A stretch of 38,282 nt of DNA from Pelobacter sp. UBA6093 (GTDB taxonomy: Bacteria; Desulfobacterota; Desulfuromonadia; Desulfuromonadales; Syntrophotaleaceae). Shown one piece after another: positions 24,008 to 30,944 of the stretch (position 1 is the first letter of the stretch; every line of letters starts with the position of its first letter). Made by a program: the position numbers and the translations under genes. A model generated the notes under the pieces. That model worked only from the letters and a program-made list of their open reading frames with translations. It had not been told where the DNA came from and made no database searches. The DNA lies in contig DIWZ01000028.1 of NCBI GenBank assembly GCA_002435955.1, positions 1-38,282 of the forward strand. Reading direction: 5' to 3'.

Positions 24008-25243
24008 CTAGCAGTTGATGGCCGCGGGCGCCAGATCCATGAGGGATCGATAATAACTTTCCCCGCGAATATCGGCAAGGATACCGGCGATGTTGGCCGC
24101 GACCGACTCCCGGGAGACATACAGATTATAGATATATCCGGCCAGGCGGCTATCCCCGACCAGGATATAGCCATGGATACGACCATCCTGCAGATACACG
24201 CGTCGGAACAACCGGTCATTGGTGAAAGTTACGGCTTCGCCTTCGAACAATCCGGCCGAAACGACCGGAAAATCCAGATGTTTGCGCAAGATGTTGGCGT
24301 TTAGCGAACCGGCGTAACGCTCGTTGCCACCGAGGATATTGGCCGCGGCCACCCGCGCTTGGGCGATGGCGTTGGGGGCTGTGGCGTACAGCCCGTCCGG
24401 GCCACTTATGGCATGGCGGGTCACCGCCACGTCCCCGGCTACCAGCACCCGCGGATCGGCCAGCAGATCGTCGCCGACCGCAACCCCTCCCTCCACACCG
24501 GTCAACGCTGCAGAATTGGGTTTGAAGCCGGTTGCCACAATCAGCAGCGATGCTTCAATGGCGGTGCCACTTTGCAACCGCACACCGTGCAATTGCCCGT
24601 TACGACTATCCAGGGATGCCACCTCGGCAGACATATGAAAAGCGATGCCGCTGCGCTGCTTCAGTTGGTCGGTGGCGAAACGCCCGCCGTCCGCATCGGT
24701 CATCCGCTCCAGCAGGCGCTCATGACAATGCACCAGGCTGACCTGCAGACCGCGGTGGCGCAGCGCCAGGGCCGCATCGAGGCCGATAAACCCGCCGCCG
24801 ACCACTACGGCACGCCGTACTGCCTGCTCCTCGATATAGCGGTCGATGGCCTGCATATCGGAGAGGGTCTTGAAACCGAACACCCCTTCGACGCCGAGCC
24901 ACTCCGGCCGGGGAAACCAGCTGCGGCTGCCGGCGGCGAAAAACAGCTTGTCGTAACCCTCCACCAGACCGGAAGCGGTGCGCAGTCGGCCTTGCTCCCG
25001 GTCGATCTTCACCACCGTTTCATTGAGGCGAGCCGTTATCCGATAGCGCTGATAAAAGTCGCGCCCCTTCCAGTACACGTTGTTCGGCGGCTCGCCGGCC
25101 AGCAGATAAGGGATCACGCAAGGCGAATACGGGGCATGCGGCTCATCGCTGAGCATGACGATTTCGTCGTCAAATCCGCCCAGGCGCAATTGCTGCACGA
25201 ATTCGGCGGCGGCCATGCCGGTTCCGACGGTCACGATCTTCAT
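24008..25243 (-). CDS. FAD-dependent NAD(P) oxidoreductase of the CO dehydrogenase cluster
   Basis: A 411-residue pyridine-nucleotide-disulfide-type flavoprotein. An FAD-binding start is seen (KIVTVGTGMAAAEFV); 'HAPYSPCVIPYLLAG' resembles the NADH oxidase/NirB group with a Cys near the flavin. The NAD(P) Rossmann motif is VVVGGGFIGLDAA (about 148-160) and the second FAD motif is VLVAGDVAVTRH (about 275-286). It follows cooF with a 4-bp ATGA overlap, so it most likely takes electrons from CooS via CooF and reduces NAD(P)+, or runs in reverse. Such CooS-CooF-flavoprotein sets are known in other anaerobes. The exact cofactor preference cannot be read. Confidence 0.88.
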   Translation of the reverse strand: MKIVTVGTGMAAAEFVQQLRLGGFDDEIVMLSDEPHAPYSPCVIPYLLAGEPPNNVYWKGRDFYQRYRITARLNETVVKIDREQGRLRTASGLVEGYDKLFFAAGSRSWFPRPEWLGVEGVFGFKTLSDMQAIDRYIEEQAVRRAVVVGGGFIGLDAALALRHRGLQVSLVHCHERLLERMTDADGGRFATDQLKQRSGIAFHMSAEVASLDSRNGQLHGVRLQSGTAIEASLLIVATGFKPNSAALTGVEGGVAVGDDLLADPRVLVAGDVAVTRHAISGPDGLYATAPNAIAQARVAAANILGGNERYAGSLNANILRKHLDFPVVSAGLFEGEAVTFTNDRLFRRVYLQDGRIHGYILVGDSRLAGYIYNLYVSRESVAANIAGILADIRGESYYRSLMDLAPAAINC

Positions 25244-25836
25244 GATTTTCCCATCCTGCGGCGGGCAAAGGTTTTACGGCGCAGCTCCCGGTGCAACGCA
25301 AACAGCGGCGGTTCCCCTCCTTCGCCGAGCAGATAAACCTTGAGGCTGGCAACCGCGCGTTTTTCCCGTTGCGGCTCGCTCACTTTGAAGACCAGGGCAC
25401 CGGAGTGACAAGCCTGTACGCAGGCGGGGGCATGGCCCTGGGCAAGCCGCTGATGACACAGGTCGCATTTGTAAGCCACCTCGCGGCCCGGCAAAGCGCG
25501 GTGGGTATGCTTGAAGGAGATGGCGTCGAAAGGACAGACCATGGCGCACATGGCGCAGGCCTGGCATTTTTCCGGATTCTGCACCACCGCGCCGCTGGCC
25601 GCATCGCGGGCGATGGCCCCCGCGGGACAGGCCGTCAGGCATGCGGCCGGATCGCAGTGCCGGCAGGAGACGGGAAACGCCTCGTGTTCCACCCCCAGCA
25701 CCCGCACGTTGACCTGGGTGCGGATGTCGCCAACCAGACCAAACAGGCTGCCGTTGGGATGGTGGGCTACGGCGCAGGCCGTCTCACACGATTTGCAGGC
25801 CACGCATTTACGATAATCGACAAAGATCTTTTTCAT
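25240..25836 (-). CDS. cooF: CooF-like polyferredoxin, electron carrier for CO dehydrogenase
   Basis: A 198-residue ferredoxin of the HycB/CooF family with four [4Fe-4S] sites: 'CVACKSCETACAVAH' (about 11-25), 'CRHCDPAACLTACPAGA' (about 58-74), 'CQACAMCAMVCPFDA' (about 91-105) and 'CDLCHQR' with 'PACVQACHSGA' (about 124-147). It is cytoplasmic, with a basic tail. It is coupled to both neighbours by ATGA overlaps (cooC upstream, flavoprotein downstream). In Rhodospirillum CooF passes electrons from CooS to a hydrogenase; here the partner next door is a flavoprotein. Confidence 0.92.
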   Translation of the reverse strand: MKKIFVDYRKCVACKSCETACAVAHHPNGSLFGLVGDIRTQVNVRVLGVEHEAFPVSCRHCDPAACLTACPAGAIARDAASGAVVQNPEKCQACAMCAMVCPFDAISFKHTHRALPGREVAYKCDLCHQRLAQGHAPACVQACHSGALVFKVSEPQREKRAVASLKVYLLGEGGEPPLFALHRELRRKTFARRRMGKS

Positions 25837-26705
25837 CCCCGGGTCTCCTCTTTGGCCAAGATTGCGGCGGACAAGCCCTGCCGCTGCCGATCAAAAGCCA
25901 GCATGTCGTCCGCCACCGCGTTCAGGCCCGCCACATAGGCGCTATCCATACCGAGGATGCGCGTCACGTCCGGCTCCAGCTCCTCGAAGCGCGCCTCGCA
26001 CGGCAGGGTGTGGATGACATCGAACAGCCGCCCCGTATCGGTGCCGGTCACCTCGGCGAAGTGCTGCAGCTTGTCGCTGGCTTCGTCACGATAGCGATTG
26101 ACCACCAGATGAATGCGGCCGATGCCGAGCTGGCGGGCCAGCTGCGCGGCATGTTTCGCCACTGCCAGGGCGTTGAATGACAGGTCGCTGACCACCAGGC
26201 ACTGTGAAAAACCCTTGGACAGGGCGCGGCCGAAATGCTCCACCCCGGCCTGAGTATCGAGCAGGATGGCTTCCTCGTCACGCAGCGCAAGGTAGTTCAG
26301 CACCGAATCCAGCAGCACGTTCTCCGAACAGAGGCAGCCGGCCGCCGCCTGCACCACGGTGCCCATGACCAGCAGGCTGAGGTTGTCGTCGACGCGTACC
26401 CCGAATCGCCCCACCACGTCCTCGACATTGGGATTGAGCCGGAACAGGGCGCCGAAGGATTTGCCGGGGCGCGCGCCGGTCTTCTCTTCGATATAGTCCG
26501 GGTTCTGGCTGAGCGGCACGATGGCGGCCGCCTGGGCCACCGGCAGGCCGAGGGCATAGGGCAGATTCATCTGCGGATCTTCGTCGGCCGCCAGCACCTT
26601 GATGCCGCGTTGCCCCAGCAGCCGCGACAGGCAGCTGGTGAGGGTGGTTTTGCCGACACCGCCCTTGCCGGTGATGACGACGCGAAAGCCTTTCATTTGT
26701 TGCAT
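25833..26705 (-). CDS. cooC: CO dehydrogenase maturation ATPase CooC
   Basis: A 290-residue MinD/SIMIBI-class ATPase that inserts nickel into the C-cluster of CooS. The P-loop is GKGGVGKTT (13-21) with the deviant signature Lys. 'AADEDPQMNLPYALG' is the expected CooC switch region. Cys124 and Cys126 (GCLCSEN) are the CxC motif that binds nickel between two monomers. The ATG at 26705 follows GGAGGAGATACT. It lies 193 bp after cooS, with a hairpin in between, and overlaps cooF by 4 bp. Confidence 0.93.
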   Translation of the reverse strand: MQQMKGFRVVITGKGGVGKTTLTSCLSRLLGQRGIKVLAADEDPQMNLPYALGLPVAQAAAIVPLSQNPDYIEEKTGARPGKSFGALFRLNPNVEDVVGRFGVRVDDNLSLLVMGTVVQAAAGCLCSENVLLDSVLNYLALRDEEAILLDTQAGVEHFGRALSKGFSQCLVVSDLSFNALAVAKHAAQLARQLGIGRIHLVVNRYRDEASDKLQHFAEVTGTDTGRLFDVIHTLPCEARFEELEPDVTRILGMDSAYVAGLNAVADDMLAFDRQRQGLSAAILAKEETRG

Positions 26706-26805
26706 AGTATCTCCTCCTCTGTTTGCCTCCGAAACTCAGGAGGAAAACAAGGGTATTTCTGTTTCGGATACGAGGAATTTTTTGTCGTGGCAAGGAAATC
26801 AAGGT

Positions 26806-26840
26806 CTTGCGCGGAGGCGTACATCGGTACGCCGCACAAG
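26806..26840. other. Long imperfect hairpin in the cooS-cooC intergenic region
   Basis: CTTGCGCGGAGGCGTAC (26806-26822) pairs with GTACGCCGCACAAG (26827-26840) apart from one wobble and a 3-nt bulge, around a 4-nt ATCG loop. There is no U-tract, so simple termination is unlikely. It may stabilise or space the cooS mRNA, or be part of a dispersed intergenic element. Confidence 0.5.
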
Positions 26841-26898
26841 CAAGCCCGAAGATTGGCGCAGCCACGGCGGAAAATAACCGTTTCCGGACAGAAATCCC

Positions 26899-28812
26899 TT
26901 ACAGGCCGAGTCCGGCGCGTTTTTCCATGATGATCGCCTCCATGCGGTCGGCGGTCGCCTCGGGATCCTCCTCAACGAAGAAGTAGCCGCCGAGCAGGTC
27001 CTTGGCCGATTCGGTGAGGATCTTGGTCACCACCGGCGAGCCGAGTACCGGCGGTACCGGCCACAGGTGCACCGGCAGACCACTGCCTATGAAATACGAA
27101 CCGATGGCGACGGCTTTCTCGGTGGTCCATTCCGGGGCCGAACCCACCACCGGCAGCGCCGATGTATCGACGCCCAGGTGATCGGCCAGCGCGCCGGTCA
27201 GCACCAACATGCGCGAACAGTCGACGCAGGAGCCCATGTGCAGCACCGGCGGAATGCAGAGCTGCGTGCAGACCGCCTTCAGGCCGGGACCGGCCAGCTG
27301 CTGGGCGCCGAGATTCATCAGCCCGGCCTTGGCGGCAGCGATGGCCCAACAGCCGGTGCCGAGCACCAGGATGTCGCGCTTGATCAGCTCCCGGGTCAGC
27401 GACAGGTGGAAAAAGTCCTGCTGCACCTTGGCGTTGTTGCAGCCGACGATGCCGACCACGCCCTTGATGGTGCCGTTGGCGATCACCTCCACCAGCGGAT
27501 CGAGTTTTCCACCCAGCGCTCCAACCACCTGCTCGACGGTAAAGCCGACCATGGCTTCCTCGGTTTCCTGCGGGATGTAGACCTTGGCGGCGTTACGGTT
27601 GGGGTAGGCATCGATGGCGGTCTGGATGATGCGCCTGGCGATGGCGTTGGCTTCATGCTCCTCGAACTGGATATGCAGCGAGCCGGGGATGTTGGTCTGT
27701 TCGCTGGTGGTGATGAAGCGGGTGTGGAAACAGGACGACAGGTCGGCCAGCGACGGGAAGATGCACTGCACGTCGACCACCATCGCCTCCACTGCGCCGG
27801 TCATGATGGCCAGCTCGCTGTGCAGCAGGTTGCCCGCCACGTTGACCCCCTGGCGCATGAGGATTTCGTTGCCGGTACAGCACAGGCCGGCCACGTTGAC
27901 CCCCTTGGCACCGACTGCTTTAGCCGCGGCGGTCATCTCCGGCGAGCGGGCCCACTCCACGACTTTTTCCGACAGCACCGGCTCATGACCGTGCACCAGC
28001 ACGTTGACCATCTCCGCATCAAGCACCCCGAGATTGGCCTTGATGGTGCGCACCGTCGGCGACCCGAACAGGATATCCTGGCATTCGGTGGCGATCAGCG
28101 AACCGCCCCAACCGTCGCCGAACGAGCAGCGCAGGGTCTGGGCGATCAGCGTCAAAGGATCGGCATCGCAGCCGAAATGGGTGCGGTGCATGATATCCAC
28201 CACCTCGCGGTCGATGCCACGCGGCAACAGGCCGATGCGCGCACCGGTCAATTCGCTGAGGGTCACTTCCAGGTTTTTCAGCAATTCCAGACGCTTTTTC
28301 GGCATATAGCCCAGGACGAAGGGGATGGTCTCTTCGCCCTGGGCGCCGAAACAGCCGATGGCCACGTCGGCCACGTCGTTGGCGACAGCGAGGGTTTCGC
28401 GCCCCGCGGTGGCGATGCCGAGACGGCCGGCCACCACCATCAGCTTGTCGGGATTGATAATCGTATAATCGGTGTTGCGGCCACTGGCGACTTCCTTGAG
28501 CAACAGCGCCACCTTGCGGCCGTGGTCGGAATGCGCCGAGGAACCAGCCGCCGCCATGCGCGCCAGGTTGCGCGCGACCATGGTATCGGCATTGGCACCG
28601 CACACCCCGCGCCGGGGGCCTTCTTCCAGAGGATCGATACGGCACGGACCCATGCTGCAATTGCGGCAGCAGGTGCCGAGCTGGCCATAGCCGCACTGTG
28701 GCTGTTGGGCCTCCAGACGACTCCAGGCCGTCTCGAAACCATCGCGATCGGAAATTTTCAGCATTGCAGCAGCAGCCGGATCGACGCTGCGGTGGTCAGC
28801 TCTGGGGCACAT
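26899..28812 (-). CDS. cooS: Anaerobic Ni-Fe-S carbon monoxide dehydrogenase, catalytic subunit CooS
   Basis: A 637-residue homodimeric enzyme interconverting CO and CO2. The N-terminal Cys set is complete: Cys40 and Cys48 (D-cluster); Cys49, Cys52, Cys57 and Cys71 (B-cluster; 'GTCCRNCSMGPCRID'). All C-cluster ligand motifs are present: His in 'LVHGHEPVLSEK', Cys in 'VAGLCCTGNE', 'VDVQCIFPS', 'GIVGCNNAKV', 'LGTGCWAIAA' and 'MGSCVDCSRM'. 'EKAVAIGSYFIGSG' contains the conserved Lys. No ACS/CdhC partner is present, so this is a monofunctional CODH rather than an acetyl-CoA synthase subunit. GGAG before the ATG at 28812. The RcoM-like regulator gene is just upstream on the same strand. Confidence 0.96.
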   Translation of the reverse strand: MCPRADHRSVDPAAAAMLKISDRDGFETAWSRLEAQQPQCGYGQLGTCCRNCSMGPCRIDPLEEGPRRGVCGANADTMVARNLARMAAAGSSAHSDHGRKVALLLKEVASGRNTDYTIINPDKLMVVAGRLGIATAGRETLAVANDVADVAIGCFGAQGEETIPFVLGYMPKKRLELLKNLEVTLSELTGARIGLLPRGIDREVVDIMHRTHFGCDADPLTLIAQTLRCSFGDGWGGSLIATECQDILFGSPTVRTIKANLGVLDAEMVNVLVHGHEPVLSEKVVEWARSPEMTAAAKAVGAKGVNVAGLCCTGNEILMRQGVNVAGNLLHSELAIMTGAVEAMVVDVQCIFPSLADLSSCFHTRFITTSEQTNIPGSLHIQFEEHEANAIARRIIQTAIDAYPNRNAAKVYIPQETEEAMVGFTVEQVVGALGGKLDPLVEVIANGTIKGVVGIVGCNNAKVQQDFFHLSLTRELIKRDILVLGTGCWAIAAAKAGLMNLGAQQLAGPGLKAVCTQLCIPPVLHMGSCVDCSRMLVLTGALADHLGVDTSALPVVGSAPEWTTEKAVAIGSYFIGSGLPVHLWPVPPVLGSPVVTKILTESAKDLLGGYFFVEEDPEATADRMEAIIMEKRAGLGL

Positions 28813-28880
28813 GGTGACTCCTTGTAGAGAGGGCGGTCTGAAGGAATTTTGCTGGCATACTATTGAAATACGGGGATGGG

Positions 28881-28901
28881 CGCAAACAATCGCTGGCCAA
28901 T
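28881..28901 (-). promoter_or_regulatory. Adjacent direct repeats upstream of cooS, candidate LytTR-regulator site
   Basis: On the minus strand ATTGGCCAGCG is followed directly by ATTGTTTGCG, which share ATTG....GCG. LytTR-domain proteins bind short direct repeats about one helical turn apart, and the site lies 70-90 bp before the cooS start, next to the gene for a PAS-LytTR regulator. A TAGTAT hexamer between the site and the gene could be a -10. Suggestive only. Confidence 0.35.
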
Positions 28902-28944
28902 GGCGGAATGACTTGGTGAACGGTTGCCTGCAGAAGCGGAAAGC

Positions 28945-29652
28945 TCAGCGAAGCCCTATCTGCTGCAGAAATGCCTTGGCCCGACTGCGGCTGACGGGTA
29001 ACCGGATCTTGTCGTCTTCCATGATAACGGTTAACGACTGGGATTCCCGATCGATCTTCTTAACCTTGCCGATATTGATCATATAGCTGCGATGGATGCG
29101 GGTAAACTGCTTGGGAGAAAGTCCTTCCTCGATCACACCGAGGGACAGATCGCAGAAATAGTCACCGCTGGCGGTAAAAATCCGGCTATAGACATTCTCG
29201 GCCTTGATATAAACGATTTCGGCAGGATCGATCAATTGGATGCCACTGGTGGTGGACACCGGGATCTTCAGCAACGCCCGTTGCGGACTGGTGATAAAGG
29301 GCGTGATATCGTAGACCAGGCAACAGTTGACGGTATCCTGCAAGCTGCCATCCAACAGCGGCATCAATTTGAGAAACAGGAATCGTTCCTGGCGGTCGTA
29401 TCCCATGTGCCGGATGGTGAACGGCACCGCACGGGTGGCATCCTTCATCAACCGAAACACCTCCCGGATCTGCATGCGCGGTTTGTCCTCATGCAACTGC
29501 AGCAGATTGGTGCTGAAAACCTCATGTTTGGAAATTTGCGGAAAGATCAGCAATAACGCCTGATTGATGAATTTAACGTTAAATTCATTATCGAACAGCA
29601 CGATGCCAGGCTCCATCTTTTCCAGCAATTTTAGCAGGTTGTTGGTTTCCAT
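28945..29652 (-). CDS. rcoM: PAS-LytTR single-component regulator, RcoM-like (putative CO sensor)
   Basis: A 235-residue cytoplasmic regulator with an N-terminal PAS domain (about 1-120: 'MEPGIVLFDNEFNVKFINQ', 'LLQLHEDKPRMQIREVFRLM', 'FLFLKLMPLLD') and a C-terminal LytTR DNA-binding domain (about 129-234: 'IQLIDPAEIVYIKAENVYSR', 'FTRIHRSYMINIGKVKKI'). This is the architecture of RcoM, a haem-PAS CO sensor. His54 in 'LLQLH' is placed like the proximal haem His, and Met83 or Met97 could be the displaceable ligand (inference by comparison from memory). It sits 132 bp upstream of cooS on the same strand. The ATG at 29652 is chosen (GGAAGG upstream); a GTG at 29697 is possible. Other PAS-LytTR proteins exist that are not haem sensors. 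Confidence 0.75.
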   Translation of the reverse strand: METNNLLKLLEKMEPGIVLFDNEFNVKFINQALLLIFPQISKHEVFSTNLLQLHEDKPRMQIREVFRLMKDATRAVPFTIRHMGYDRQERFLFLKLMPLLDGSLQDTVNCCLVYDITPFITSPQRALLKIPVSTTSGIQLIDPAEIVYIKAENVYSRIFTASGDYFCDLSLGVIEEGLSPKQFTRIHRSYMINIGKVKKIDRESQSLTVIMEDDKIRLPVSRSRAKAFLQQIGLR

Positions 29653-29873
29653 CCTGGCCAGACCTTCCGAACCGATGTGGATGCCCGACAGGATCACTCG
29701 AGCATGACGAATCGAATTTGAGACGGCATAAAGTCTATCAGCGATGAATGCCTCCTGGCCAGCGGATTATTAGTGCAGGGCGGAGACTGCTTCCGGTGTC
29801 GTGGACACGCTAAAGCCCTGACACAGGGGGATAAGGGCATTCGGGAATGACAATCCGTATAGCTGAAGAGTAA

Positions 29874-29918
29874 AAAAACCCGATACGATGATTAATGCAA
29901 TCACCGTATCGGGTTTTT
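29874..29918. terminator. Bidirectional rho-independent terminator
   Basis: AAAAACCCGATACG (29874-29887) and CGTATCGGGTTTTT (29905-29918) form a perfect 14-bp stem with further TGATT/AATCA pairing inside. It ends the leftward SLOG gene (stop at 29961). Confidence 0.88.
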
Positions 29919-29960
29919 AAATACCGTTATGAGGCGGGGATTCCGACCGGATATTCCGGA

Positions 29961-30518
29961 TCAGGCAAAGGACCGTGCGAACAATGCATCGATGGCCTGC
30001 CGGCCGCTCTCCTCCAGAAAACGCGTCCCGGTACCGGCAAAATGGACATGGCCGATAATCGGTTCCTCCCCAGCGGGGCAAGCCTCCCATGCCATGTGAG
30101 ACCAGCGAAACCAGCCATTTTGTTTCTGGTCAAACACAAACAGCGGCTTGTTGCACAGCTTGGCGAATTCGGCTCCCCAGCCGGTACCGCCCTTGACGGT
30201 CTTGTCCGGCAGTATTTCGCCGACCACGAAAATCTCCTGCGCATGGTTCACCTGGTACCAGATACTTTGCAGGATCTTGCGAATCTTGAGGCTGTCGGTG
30301 TAGCGGCGATTCATCAGGCGCGATACGTATTCCAGACTCACATCGCCGTGCTTGAGCTCTTCATGGTTAAGAAACCGCAGACCACGCTCGCGTATCCGAC
30401 CGTGTCCCTCGAAGGTAAAATTGACTTCTTCGATGCCGTAGCGCTCTGCATTCTCACCGAAAGCCGTTTCAGCCCCGTTGGCGCCACCGCTGAAAAGAAT
30501 AAAATCTTCCTTCTCCAT
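29961..30518 (-). CDS. SLOG-superfamily (Rossmann-like nucleotide-binding) protein
   Basis: A 185-residue protein with 'FILFSGGANGAETAFGENAE' at the N-terminus and 'KGGTGWGAEFAKLCNKPLFV' near residue 115-134. These Gly-rich loops and the 'PLFVFDQKQNGW' strand are typical of a SLOG/TIR-associated family that I recognise as a widespread hypothetical (nucleotide-sugar or nucleotide binding predicted). No signal peptide. It has its own AAGGA site and a strong terminator and is monocistronic. Some SLOG proteins work in nucleotide-signalled defence, but no effector gene is adjacent, so no such role is claimed. Confidence 0.7.
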   Translation of the reverse strand: MEKEDFILFSGGANGAETAFGENAERYGIEEVNFTFEGHGRIRERGLRFLNHEELKHGDVSLEYVSRLMNRRYTDSLKIRKILQSIWYQVNHAQEIFVVGEILPDKTVKGGTGWGAEFAKLCNKPLFVFDQKQNGWFRWSHMAWEACPAGEEPIIGHVHFAGTGTRFLEESGRQAIDALFARSFA

Positions 30519-30944
30519 ACCAATTCCTTTCGTAGGTTTCTGGTTGTGTGTTAATCCGTCTCTGAAATGTTCGTGCCGGTCCTTGATAATCTAACATGCC
30601 TGACCCCGAATCAAGACTACATTTGACGGTAAATTGTCATGTCAGTCTAATTTTACGTTTTTCTCGCACTGTTTCAGCCAGAAATGCCGTTTTTGCCGTT
30701 GATTTATCCAACGTGGGCGCTTTGCCCGAACAGCCGGCATCCATTAGACTTGCTATCAGTCCTCAAACAGCTTGACGTTATCGGGATCTTGCTGCAAAAC
30801 AAACAGGTGATAGAATTGGTGGCTATCGAGGAATCTGTCGGGCTATCCAGGTCGAAGCAAACGGTTTGCCATCGCTGTTCACTTTCGCAGGGCCATAGCA
30901 GATGGCCATGCAACCCAAGTGGCCCCAGTTAAGGATATAAAGGA
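30519..30944. promoter_or_regulatory. Intergenic region with a sigma-70 promoter (30623-30651) for the histidine kinase
   Basis: TTGACG (30623-30628), 17-bp spacer, TCTAAT (30646-30651): a good housekeeping promoter reading right. The predicted leader to the kinase ATG at 30945 is about 285 nt, unusually long. No known riboswitch fold was recognised, and only short hairpins such as GGCCA...TGGCC are visible. No gene is seen on either strand. Confidence 0.45.

Noticed and set aside
27067..28827. 586-codon open frame on the plus strand opposite cooS
   Set aside because: Mirror frame of a GC-rich gene: no ribosome site, His/Gln/Gly-rich composition and no domain, while the minus strand encodes a complete CooS with all metal ligands.
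28813..28944. Sigma-54 promoter for cooS (TTGGCCAGCGATTGTTTGC on the minus strand)
   Set aside because: The GG and GC are not 10 bp apart, so the spacing required by sigma-54 is not met.
30700..30932. Minus-strand fragments reading FDLDSP and DRFLDSHQFYHLF, reminiscent of a broken GAF-type gene
   Set aside because: The pieces fall in different frames with stops between them, and the match is too short to call a relic.
30652..30944. c-di-GMP (GEMM) or other known riboswitch in the kinase leader
   Set aside because: GCAAA-like words occur but the ordered GEMM core was not found; no other known class was recognised by eye.
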